DNA from: Patiria miniata
Lineage: Eukaryota > Echinodermata > Asteroidea > Valvatida > Asterinidae
Reading direction: 5' to 3'
Assembly: GCF_015706575.1 (NCBI RefSeq)
Contig: NW_024037056.1
Coordinates: 3,930,109 to 3,994,108 of the forward strand
DNA: 64,000 nt
Positions 22,901 through 33,400 of this stretch are shown here, in pieces; positions within the stretch are counted from its first letter, which is position 1; the number at the start of each line of letters is the position of its first letter. Made by a program: the position numbers and the translations under genes. The notes beneath the pieces were generated by a model that made no database searches, was not told the DNA's origin, and was given only the letters and a program-made list of their open reading frames with translations.

Positions 22901-25900
22901 AGCTTCCTGCAACTAGGCTGCCGTGAGCCCCTAACACGCAGCGCAGCCGGGCCCACTAGACGGCCACCGGACGCGCCCAACCATGTTGACTGAGGAGTTG
23001 TGTCTGATAATGGCGGGAAAAATACTGCCCATGCAGTTCTTACATTGCTTGTCCATGTCTCTGTGAGTAACATGCTCCGTAGGTATTGGGGAGCACATGC
23101 TGCTGGTTTTCGAGACTAGACCGGTTCGTTTGTCTCGAGACTAAACGTAGAGTCGTTGGCTAGTTTGTTTACTGTGACTTGAATGAGTGTCATTATAATC
23201 GATGATTCTTTTCGGTAGATTCTGTCTGAGTTAAAGGTCTGTGCAACAGTTAAAATGAAAGCCTTGCTCAATGCAACAAAATACAACAGTGGGTCACGTT
23301 GCATGCACCAACCTTAGCACGATGAGCTGTTACCCTCCTTAATTTTTGCAACAAAATCCAACTCAGTTAAAAAGACAATGTTGATGAAATCAACAAATGA
23401 TCAACAGTGCATGTTGCACCACCAGCCTTGGCATATGCACGCAGATACCATGCTAAATGCAACCAAATGCAACATTGCATTCTGTCGTATAAACCTTCAA
23501 ACTATCAGCAGATACCCTGCTAAATGCAACCAAATACAACAGTGAACTATGTTGCATATGCGCAGTTACCGTGCTAAATTTTACAAACTACAACAGTGGA
23601 TTCTGAGCCTTGGAACTATAAGCAGTTGCCCTGCTGAATGCAAGAAGCTGCAAAAGTCAACAGTTGGTTATTTTGTATAGCTAGGCCTATAGCATTGGCA
23701 CAATAATGAGCAGTTACCCTATGCAACAAGATGCAACAACGCATTCTGTTGCATTTAGCCGGGTCAAGGATGTCACAACCAATAAAAATGACGCTTTGCC
23801 TTTAATGTTTTTCCTCGCAATGTATTTTACAAGTTGTTTTTGTATTGTGTGTGCATCAGTGGATGATTCATGATGAATAATGTGCGATATGACCCGGTCC
23901 CTAGCTGGCCGCTATTTTTATACCTAGTCTCCTTGTTGTTTTAGTAGTCTTCCTGTCAAGCTCAGTTTGTGCGTAGTGCACTTACAAACCAGCAACAAAT
24001 GTCGCTCGGTGCGGACAGAAATAGACACATCACCGATCTAGGGGGCTTTATTATGATATTCCGGGCCCCGTAGCTCTAAGGAACTCCGGATGTTTTTGTC
24101 ATAACAATTAAAAGTGATTTTTAAGTGTTAAACATTTTGACCGCAGTGTAACCATATGCCTACGAGGATTGAATTTGTGTGTGTTTTGATATCTGCAGGA
24201 TTTCAAAATGGAAACATTTCAACTTGTTATTTTCATTTCCAGCTAACGTCAGATGTTAGTTTTTAAGTATTAGACTGTATTATATAGTGTAACGCGCTGG
24301 AGGAACCTTCGTGTGACTTGATTTCGGGAAGAACAAAATCGACACTTTTTAAACAAAATCACACTTCATTCAAAACAATAACTTCCTTCAGCAAGTTTTC
24401 TTCAAGCAATTGCTAATGTAAGCTACTGTCAAAAAAGGGCATATTTTACCAAGGTCTTATTCTTCATAACTTACTGCCTGTCATTTCCCATGTGTGTCAG
24501 TAGAGGGCGCTACAATAGTGGCTCATTAACAAGCACAAAACTTCGTCCCGTGGGAGATACGGTCGCCTTGAAAAATATTTATCCAAAGCAGAACACTTAA
24601 TTGGACGGGTTCAAAACAAGCCTTAGCTGGACACTCGAGTTGAAGGTCAGAAATACATAAAGACGTCATTCGGTTTAGGAAGGAAAAAGCCCTAATAATC
24701 TGAACTTCCGCAGGGGGTAGGGGAGGGGGTAGGGGTACAGATGGGATCCTCTGTCTAAAGGAACTGTTGACAAGTCGAGGAAGACGAGGTCTATAATTGC
24801 TTAATCTTCGAGATGAAAATCCATACCAACATAAGACGCTGACTGTCGGTGGCAAAGTGATGTTGGTCTTATTTCAAACCAACACGCTCTGGAAGTAACA
24901 GAAGATGAAGAATTTATATGCAGGCATGAATATAAAACTCATCCAATCACCACAATTTTTGAAGTCATTACGCGGTTGGCACGCACGAGGCTCGCGCGCA
25001 GGCTGCACGCGCGCGCTCAATGCTCTTTCGACCAATAGCATGTCTGTAATCTCGTAAAATACGCGGGGCCTCAAAAGTAAGGCTAAAAAATAGTTTACAT
25101 GCAGATATCAATTAATCCGACTTATATCTCAAATTGATACCTCATTGTTTGAACATAATTATCCAGCATGCTACTTTTATGGACTGACTCACAGGGGGGA
25201 AATACGGTTCTTCTCGTGCAGAAGCACGTTTTGTGTGGCTCCTTGAAGCCGAAAACACATCACCTGCGAGAGATGACAACTTCGTGATACAACATCCGCT
25301 AAATACACGGGGGAAACCACGCCAGAACCCCGGTACTATCCACGCCAGAATCACGCTAGAATACCATAGGTTGAGGTGACTTGGCCATGATTGTACATGT
25401 TCTTACTATAAAGGCTCGTATTCAAAGTGCACGACTGCTATCAAGGTTCGAGATTAAACCGTTTCTAATCGACTTATCTTGTGGATTGGTTTATTAGTGT
25501 TAGACAAGTCATGTTTTTAGCCCCTAAAGGGATAACTTGAATTCATTGACTGAAAAGCGGTGAGAGTGTGCTGATTGTTAGATCGAGTAGGCTGTGTCAC
25601 ATGAGAAATGACATACACTGGCAGAGTATTAAAAACCCACACTGCATGCAAAAACTGTGTTTAGCTATTAAACACTTTTCTAAACACTTTCTTGCTATCA
25701 GTTTGTAAACATGTTTAAATACTAAACATGTTTAACGTAATGATGGATTGTGTTTAGCAATTGAACATAGATGTTTAGGAATTTAACATACAGGTATAAT
25801 GTTAAGCTTCTAAAAATGTGATAGCAAGATTATGTTTAATTGCTAAACAAAGTTTTTAGAGTGCACACTATAAGTGACATTTGCACAACCTGACACACGG

Positions 25901-28242
25901 CACTAACATTGACAATGACCTCATGTAAATTTAGAAGAAAACAAATAGAAACAGTCGATCTTGGGAATGGTTCGATTTCAGTTTTGTTTTTCGTACGATA
26001 ATTTCAGGAATTCTCGCAAAACAAAGATTGTATGGAAAAAAAGACTAATATTTTTGTTGCCGAATGAAAACGTAAGAGGTAACGATCGCAATTTTTTATC
26101 GCAAAATTTGCAATGATTAATTTAATAACAACAGTGAGCACTTTGTTTGCAATTTTTAAAGTTGGTTGCTCTGGCAATACGTAAAGTCTGCGTCAACATT
26201 TGAAAACAATCGTCAATCTGCATTGCCATCATGGGAAATACCGAGGAAATCTCAATAAACTCTACTGCTTTCCCTAACATCGTTTCGCTATAAACCTGTA
26301 TGACGAGGAACAAATTATGAATACTTGTCCATCTTGCTCTTTCTTATGTTTCTTTACCTAATTATGTAAAGAGACCATTTTTTTGTATCGCGAGAACGGC
26401 ACTGTTCCCTTTGATGGCCAGTCCAGTCACCATTTTATTCGCGTGAAAAGCACTATTCATTTAAGGGGCCAGTTTTCCATCTTAAGAAGGGGCACAATAA
26501 TTTTAATGTTGTGAGCGGGGCACTAACTGTGCTTTCGATGGGGCAGTTTTCCATCTCGAGAAGTTATCATGAGAGGAGCACTATTGTTTTTGACGGCCAA
26601 TTTTCCATCTCGAGAGGGGCAACATGTTATAAGTGCGAGACGGGTGTTTGTGCTTTCGAGGGATAGTTTTCCATCTCGAGAAGGTGCACAATATTTTTAC
26701 ATCGAGAGGGGTACTTGTGTTTTTGAGCGGCAATTTAGCATTACAAGAGAGCAGACAATTTTATTGGTACCGCGATCAAATGCTTTGACGTGTGCGGTTG
26801 AGGGGCATTAGTAGTTTTGCTTTCATCTCAAGGGGCACATTTATAAACGCGAGAGGGGTACTATTGTTGGCCTGGGAAAATGGGGGGGGGGGGGGCGGTA
26901 AAAGTCCTCCGGCCCTGGTACGTTATGCATTGAAGAGGCACGAACCTTCTGGGACATATTTAGCAATCGGAAGGTATTGCCCTATTTACATTGTAGTTTG
27001 CAAGTATTTGCCATATGATAGCGGTTGAACAAACCAAACTTATCGCATATCATTTTGTAAATGCGGCTTAATTGATCTCAAAGTTCATTTTCATTCACTG
27101 AAGATCTCCAATTTGCATACAAAGAATAAACGTATATAGTCGGACCACCAGACCAGCCGATCGAACTACTCACGTGAAAATAAATATACGAGGTTGTATG
27201 TCACAAGTTCTACGTTTTAAGCGTGACGGTAGTATAATACGCACACCGTGGCCAGTATTTAAGTTAGGCACCAAATCAAGTTTGTTAGGCGTTCTAGCAA
27301 AATCAGACATAACTGGGCAGAGGACGAAATAAGGGTTTGCGAGCATGAGGAAAGAGAATAAAAGTCTCCTTGCAATACTGTCTGTTGCACTCCAATTGAA
27401 CATTCCGTTGACAAGTTATGGTTGTTTAAAGTTTGCTTTTATCGACAAGAAAAAAAAGTAAAATACTGAGAAAAGTGGCCTTTAAAGATTCAGAGTTTTG
27501 TAGTGAAAATGAAAGATGCCAATTTTTCCATAAAAACACTTTTTTCCACAATTGTCATGCCATTTCTTTAAAATATGTGTTGTACACATATCAAAGATTA
27601 CCAATACATCTGCAAATTAAACACAAATTACCCCAATTTGGTATTTTGCATTTTTTCTCCACTACGGCCTGTGCCTAGTTCCGTCTCATTTAAAAAAAAA
27701 CGCCTAACATTGTTTTCTAATCCATAACACTTCAGTCTTCAACCAAAATGCATGATCGATAATATGGTGAAGAACACTTTACCGACCAGAGACAATATAC
27801 GCTTTTTCTTGCATCATTCTGCAAAGTTTGTTTGTCACGACGAACAAACAGACATATGGAAATATAACGTTGCAAAATCTAACGCAGAAACAAAACTTCT
27901 GTGTATCCGTACCATATGGTGAGTTTTCGGACGATCAGCTAACGGTTGGATGTCAAAAACTAAATGAATTTACGGTCTTCAATATCAAGTTTAACATGTC
28001 CTTCATTATACGTGCACAGTGTACGGTCTTCAATTATTTACCTTGCCATGTACGTGAACAATATGCACATGCAGGTACTCATGCAGTGTGTGTTTAGGCT
28101 AACTACGCCCAGGGTGACATGTCTAACCTACCTTGCATTCATACTGCCCTGCCTTAGTTGGCACAGCTACTGTGGTGTACGTGTCACCATTGTACACAAC
28201 TTTAGCCTGTTGCACCTTGCCGTCCGCCGCGTAAATCTTCAT
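13773..28242 (-). CDS. ITM2/BRI-like type II membrane protein with BRICHOS domain
   Basis: Five coding exons (28132-28242, 20451-20624, 15823-15990, 14444-14554, 13773-13923) join in frame with phases 0,0,0,0 and then 1, giving 238 residues before an unresolved end. Order: a short cytosolic N-terminus (1-65, with a CWSC pair just before the membrane), one hydrophobic segment at about 66-87, a linker, then a BRICHOS domain from about 125 to 230. Family landmarks: T-F-D-I-P-E-I, A-T-I-M-H-D-F (as N-I-V-H-D-F in vertebrates), Y-L-D-R-L-E-G-I-C, L-N-T-T-x-V-V-P-P-R and L-L-C-H-E-L. Both BRICHOS cysteines (C164, C224) are present, and the N-T-T at 170 sits where vertebrate ITM2B is glycosylated. 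The family are type II proteins of the secretory pathway, processed by furin. The cleaved C-terminal peptide exon was not found with confidence; if the last exon is simply read through, a TGA at 13735-13737 ends the protein 14 residues later. Intron 1 is about 7.5 kb. Confidence 0.88.
14444..14554 (-). CDS. ITM2-like exon 4 (residues 152-188, BRICHOS core)
   Basis: Acceptor ttctgaatggcag; donor gtttgtt is weak but in frame, phase 0 to 0. Holds the first BRICHOS cysteine (C164), the N-T-T glycosylation site (170) and VVPPRYLLE. Confidence 0.88.
14735..14815 (+). repeat. dispersed repeat family B, copy 1
   Basis: The block with GCACTGCCCGGGTCAC followed by a CAGT-rich tail recurs in reverse complement at about 30815-30895. 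The tail here is a CAGT/CGGT tetranucleotide array (about 14793-14845). No ORF. Confidence 0.6.
15823..15990 (-). CDS. ITM2-like exon 3 (residues 96-151, linker and BRICHOS start)
   Basis: Acceptor attttattcgcag, donor gtaagaat, phase 0 to 0. Encodes ETMTETFDIPEI and ends with NHPATIMHDFYN, a strong BRICHOS match. Confidence 0.9.
16105..16670. repeat. 11-bp tandem satellite
   Basis: About fifty degenerate copies of CTTGTGATTGA/G and variants (cttatgattga, cttgatattca). Any open frame here is a product of the repeat. Confidence 0.92.
20050..20403 (-). repeat. dispersed repeat family A, copy 2
   Basis: Inverted relative to 7243-7613. Starts at CTCTGGTTCCCTGG and ends with the complement of ATACAACATTTG. 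Its end lies within 50 bp of ITM2-like exon 2, so it is fixed in the intron near a splice donor. Confidence 0.75.
20451..20624 (-). CDS. ITM2-like exon 2 (residues 38-95, membrane segment)
   Basis: Acceptor ttaatttgtag, donor gtaggttcc, phase 0 to 0. Encodes TRCWSCG followed by a hydrophobic segment ending LFVLLYSAARP. Confidence 0.85.
21210..21630. repeat. ~205-bp tandem duplication
   Basis: Two diverged copies, about 21210-21412 and 21413-21630. Shared landmarks in order: TTCTGTTGTGTG, TGTAGGCC(C/T)GTTAGC(G/A)AAGGTTG, ATAGAAAGCT, CAAGTTTCT, TTTTGGAGATA, CGAGATATA. Confidence 0.75.
23240..23760. repeat. degenerate array of ~80-90-bp units
   Basis: Recurrent blocks ACCCTGCTAAATGCAAC, AAATACAACAGTG and GTTGCAT in the same order, four to six times, strongly diverged. 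Confidence 0.6.
25644..25864. mobile_element. 221-bp foldback element with 5-bp duplication
   Basis: Left end GCATGCAAAAACTGTGTTTAG pairs with the right end AACAAAGTTTTTAGAGTGC; pairing continues through TTAGC(T/A)ATTAAACA and CTTGCTATCA. The word ACACT flanks both ends (25639-25643 and 25865-25869). Non-coding. Confidence 0.7.
26385..26880. repeat. degenerate ~50-bp tandem array
   Basis: The block TTTTCCATCTCGAGA with a preceding GGCAG/GGCCA and a following GGGGCAC repeats about eight times with drift. Confidence 0.7.
28132..28242 (-). CDS. ITM2-like exon 1 (residues 1-37)
   Basis: Starts at ATG 28240-28242 (MKIYAADGK) and ends GAATGCAAG before gtaggtt, phase 0. The frame is open upstream of this ATG, so a longer N-terminus cannot be excluded, but this start gives the short cytosolic tail usual in the family. 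Confidence 0.75.
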
Positions 28243-30252
28243 TATTCCCCCGTCACTGCTGGCCAGACAACCGCTCAAAACACGCTGGAGAATTGCAGCA
28301 CGGGCGTAACTACAACTTGGAGTGTTAAACCAACAATTTTTAACACAAAATAACAACGAACTTCAACTGCTGGCGCAGACTACACTACGGGTCCTCTCGT
28401 CACTCTGTGTGTAGCTTTCGTGACCCGTAAAATCAAGTTTGACATGACAGCGCCTAACTGAATGATGGCTGGCCTTGCCCCGAGGCCTTGATGAACAGCG
28501 CCACCTGTTGGTGTCTAGAGTCATGATAGACTTTTAGCAGTTTAACACTATGACGTAGTACGCTGTTTGTCCTTTCGAGTCATTTGTGGGAAGTTGCACT
28601 GCTGGGGTCAGATTAAGTGCAAGGTTTATTTTTGTCCCCAGTCAATTGTAGTTTGTTCCCTATCTTTGAAAGTGTGTTAATTCCTCATAATTCTGGTAGC
28701 ACTTCTCGGTAAAGGCAAAAGATCTGACAAGTAGAAAGGGGTCATCCTTTAACAAAATCCATATGATCCTCTTATTTAAGTTTTGATTTGCCCCCCCCCC
28801 CCAAAAAAAAGCAGCACCCAAAAATATACTTATGTAACGGCAAATGTACAAGTGAGTGGTGGTACAGTATATCAACACAATAAACATGCAAGAATCAAAA
28901 TAACCGAAAAGTCTTATTAATCAAATTGTTAAATATATTTGAAGTTCATTAAAATGCAAATAATGCACAAATATTGCTGCTTGCTATACGGTCAATCGTT
29001 ACAATTAAAAATATAAATCAAGCGCGCTCTTGTACGCGGAATGATCTTTGTAGAGTGTTGTTAAAGCAAGTATGATTCGACAATGAAAAGAGAGAAAAAA
29101 ACCGAGAATTAAATAACGTTAATTGAAAAGGCTAGTTTCGGATGGGAATTGGAAAAATTCGATTTGGTTCAATAATGACCCGTCAAGTTCCAAACATCTT
29201 GTTATTTCACCACATGTTATACTAACTCTTTCAGTATAATCTCACGTCAATTAAAACATAAAGTCTCAATAAGTATTAGCAGCATACGACAATTGTTTCT
29301 CTGTTGTTTTTCTTGAACGGAATGTCAAAATGTAAACATGTACATGTACATAGTGTTTACGTAGATGATTAATTACGATTAAGATTGGACTTTATAAAGA
29401 TACTCGTAATTAGATATACAATTCTGCTTCATGTTGTTAATATTGTAAATATAGGCTGTCTCTATGTTAGTGGACCATGTACGCCGAGCACAAAGTAATA
29501 ACTTCGTATTGAGGATGTAGTCCTGAAGACAGCAATAACTATGTTCACGTTATTGTGATCAATGTAGTTCACGCTACTGATTCTAACCATAAAACATCCG
29601 TCTGCATGATCTCTGCTTATATAATATTATTACCACGACGTTCAAAAGAATGTGCGCATGCGTGCACTTATGGTTGAAATGATTATTCATAAATACCTCA
29701 GACAGTTTAGCTATTCCTATTGGTCGAGAGCCCGTCACGTGGCCGGTCTTAAACGGATGATAAAGACATGGCTAGCTGGTCTTAAACACTTTTCCAGTGT
29801 CACAATAAAATGTGGACTCCTAAAAATCCAGTGCCTCTTACCGTTTCATTGGTTGAACGTTCACAATCCTCACGTAGGCATGCGCAACACTACAAGCGAG
29901 TCAGAATTTTATAGTTCTAAATTCAAAACGCAACGCGCCAGGTGCGTTCTGCGCGACATCGCATAGAACATGATACGCGCGCGTCAATCTCCATAAAAGG
30001 GTTGTTTTCATCTTACTCGCCAGCTGAACACTCCATTATTTTGCAGGAGGGATGATTCAAAAAGCATAAAGTGAATTTGTTGAACAAAATCGGGATGTTT
30101 TGAACGAATTATATGATATTTTTTTTACCGGGTAATTATCAGCACCCAGACTCTAAGTGGTATTAAACAGAGTGATAAAAACCTCCGGAGCACACATTTA
30201 TTCCCTTATTAAATACCTGTTTTACGTTTAAAACTAAATTGAGCGTTCTGTT
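28243..30252. other. intergenic region between ITM2-like and transporter genes
   Basis: Upstream side of the ITM2-like gene; holds a CTCF-like motif at 28497-28513, a 12-base C tract at 28791-28802 and, at 29640-29990, CCAAT words with a TGCGCATGCGTGC word. No gene recognised. Confidence 0.4.
30197..30202 (-). terminator. poly(A) signal of the transporter gene
   Basis: AATAAA on the minus strand, about 50 nt downstream of the TAA stop at 30253-30255. Confidence 0.55.
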
Positions 30253-30412
30253 TTATTCGTGAGCTAATGTGGCATTGATGAAGCATGGAACAGTGAGGAC
30301 TGTTTTTCCTTGGAATATGCCTGCTCCCATTACGTACAGTATTATCACCGCCATGATGGGAGTGATCACGATAATCAGCCAGCAGACGACTGTTTCCAGT
30401 ATCCATATAGCC
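30253..30412 (-). CDS. transporter exon 8 (residues 445-497 and stop)
   Basis: Acceptor tttacctacag, last membrane segment, C-terminal FINATLAHE with an N-x-T site, stop TAA at 30253-30255. Confidence 0.88.
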
Positions 30413-33400
30413 CTGTAGGTAAAGAAAAGAACAGTCGTTAATGTGGAACCTTGCTGTTTAAAATCTGCAGGCGTTCACTCTCATCTTTCCCTCCGATCGA
30501 CTTTGGTTCGACTTTGAATTCCCTTACAGCATACACATTTCGTTCCTACAAACCCTGTATTTGGATATAATTAATATATTAGTTAAACTTTAGGGTCGGC
30601 TAGAAAACCAAACAGCCACTCTGCTAGTCGGTCTGTTCATTATGTCGATCTGGATATTAATTATGTCGATCAGTCGACAATATTTCTATCAGCTGGGTTC
30701 GCTTGGGTCCCATTTCATCATAGAGCTTCTCACCACAAAACAGGCATTTTGCCCAAATGTGTATGAAACTATGGTTGATTGCTGGCCCCAGAGTGCCACC
30801 CTCTGCTATGTACCCATCTCATGGACTGACCGTAACTGGTGACCCGGGCAGTGCCATTATATAGGGTTACCCCAAAGCCAGTGAAAGGGCAGAATCCGGC
30901 CCATTACGAAGTCAAGATGAACAGAGATTCTGATTAATCTGTGTAGAAATGTCTATGCTTTCGGGACCAGCAATACTTTAAAATCTGTCATGTTCTCAGC
31001 GATTATGCGCCGAGCACATCACATGTGTCAGATATTCTTTCCTTTTTTAGTTCAAACAAAATTGGTCTGACCGTCTGTCCACCGATCGTGAGCTTACTTG
31101 GATTCTTTGTATTTCTCAGGCGTGTGGATGTTGCGAAGCCGTAGGTAACACATAGCGGGAGCCATGAGGACAAGGATGGGGAAGCAGATGCCGCCCAGCA
31201 GGGTAAAGATGACTCCAAAGTGTGGTATAGTCTCGCCAACCAAGAGCTGCATGACAAACACGACAGTCCGCAATACCACTCGCTTCCACGTAAACTCTGA
31301 GGAGGAAAGCCACAAGAAAAGATAGGCCAATGGACATGGACATGATGAGCATGCTGTTTGGTACGCATTAAAGCAAAAGACGACTTTTATAGCGAAACAT
31401 GCTGAATACAGACCAAATGTTGACCAACCTGTTGTGTATGGCTTGGTATACTTTTGGGGGAATTTTCGCTGATTTTTTTTAAGCAAGTGTACTTAACAGT
31501 ATACTCTAATGCTTAAATAATGTCCAATGTGCCAGCGATATGTAAAACAGGAAATCCATAGAAAATGACTCCTGTGCCGTTTTGCGCGTGTCGCCGTCCG
31601 CAAAACAACAACCGAGAAAAAGGTAAATATCAAAAACGGATTCGTATTTAATGATTTTATTAAACAAAATTCAGGGAGTTTGTACAAAAAAAATCAAAGA
31701 GTTTATAAAGTTTGGAACGAGATATTCAACGGTTCAGTCTTTTCCAGGGGCACGGCCGTTTCATGGATACCGCCATCTTTCTGGTCACGTGATATTTTCT
31801 GGTGCATTTCGGAGGGAATACATTCCATTGCGCCGTTGCATCCTATAAGCATGATGAGACATAATTTTTTTTCCACGAATTTGAAATGTGCCCCTGAGGC
31901 CACCAAGTGAGGGCGGTATATTGGCTGTGGGTACATTTCGATCACGAATTTCTTCACCTCCAATTATGAAAAGAAAACTGTTGACTTCTTTTGTACCTGA
32001 AGGAATGTCTAGTCTTTCCTCCAGTGATTGGAAGAGTGGATTATTGCTACTGACTAGCACCATAACGCTACGGAGTAGAAACAGCGCAGCAGCGACAACA
32101 GACAGCGGCCCCGGGGTCAGCACGGCAAGAACGGTGGTGTCGGCTGTCACGTAAGCTAGACGATCTCGCTGAAAGACGTATGTTACAACCAGAACAGGTA
32201 TAGCTAAAGCAAATGTGTCTGGGGGAAAATAAAACAATCGAAGAAATACAGTTAGGACTTCGGGGAAAAAAACAAGGGCAAATCAAGGCTTTCTAAAGAA
32301 AATAAAAGAGTTCTCCGATTGATACCTGCAAATTATGTCATACATAATTAAACAGAATTCAAGTGCCTTCAGTATGATTTATAAACGGGAGAAGGCTAAC
32401 CTTTGAACATGCATCAAAAACGCATTTTGTAAAATAAAATTGAGGTGGACCAATATGCGGATTGGGTTTTCAGTCACGACTTGATTCCGTGTTTTTTCCC
32501 CGAACATTCTTCTGGAGTTTTCAACTGAAATTTCTTCACATTGTCTTCTCTCTTTTGGGATCCATGTGAGACCAGTGAATTCCACTGAATGCTTTTCAGT
32601 TAAAATAAGAATGAAATAGATGAATAAGTAAAATAAAATAATATATTACAAGGTAAATGATAGAAGTATCTTAATAATCTGTCTCGCGCGATCACTCACA
32701 TGCAAACGACACACAGACAGTCTTGGTAAATTTCTCCGGCCGTTTCATGTCGCGCTGGAGACCCGGCGCAATGTAATGTATACCAAGGGCGACCTGGACG
32801 ATTCCGCAAATCTCCGCCAGATGCACCAGCACAGTACTGTGTAGCAAAGTACCGCGTACATGTCCAACGTTAGAGGGCGTACCTACGGTAACATTGGTGA
32901 CGTTGGAGTAGTCGGTATCGGCCTCCGTGTCTTCGTCGTCGACGATTGCGCCGATGAATAGCAGCAGGTACACTAGGGTACCAGTCAGAGCGCCCCATAC
33001 ACCCAATTGCCTAAGGAAGAACAATAACGATGGACTCACATGCACTTGAAGTACCCCCTCAACGGTGACAAAGAATCAGGCGGGTCTACTTTGAAGGTTA
33101 TTCTGCCCTAAAGCATGGCACCAAGCATTGCGTGGGTTTCAGAGAAACTAAAGCTTTCGATTTTGTTTAGAAAGTTGTCAATCTTTTTTACAGGGCAAAA
33201 AAAGACCTATAGATGCCAGAAAAAAAAAGGAATCTGTATCTATGAGCTTAAATATATTGTCAGGTTGTAATGTGTGGATACAGAAATCAAAGCAATATTG
33301 TCATAAAATGTAATACTGTTCTGTTTTGAGCTCTTTACTACAGCCAAATCTGCATGTAAGTTCATTTTCCGTCAATTGCAGTCATTTTCAAAACAAAATG

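Larger units (their letters stand above)
20625..28131 (-). other. ITM2-like intron 1 (7.5 kb)
   Basis: Filled with repeats: a tandem duplication at 21210-21630, a degenerate TGCAAC-rich array at 23240-23760, a foldback element at 25644-25864, a degenerate ~50-bp array at 26385-26880 and a 14-base G tract at 26882-26895. AAGATGGCGGC recurs at about 21876, and a CTCF-like motif lies at 24497-24511. No gene recognised inside. Confidence 0.6.

Noticed and set aside
22789..23073. GC-rich 94-codon frame
   Set aside because: Both strands open, composition effect, no motif.
24526..24855. 109-codon minus frame
   Set aside because: No domain; proline run comes from a GGGGGTAG-type low-complexity stretch.
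31003..32237. Several frames on both strands
   Set aside because: Shadows of transporter exons 6 and 7.
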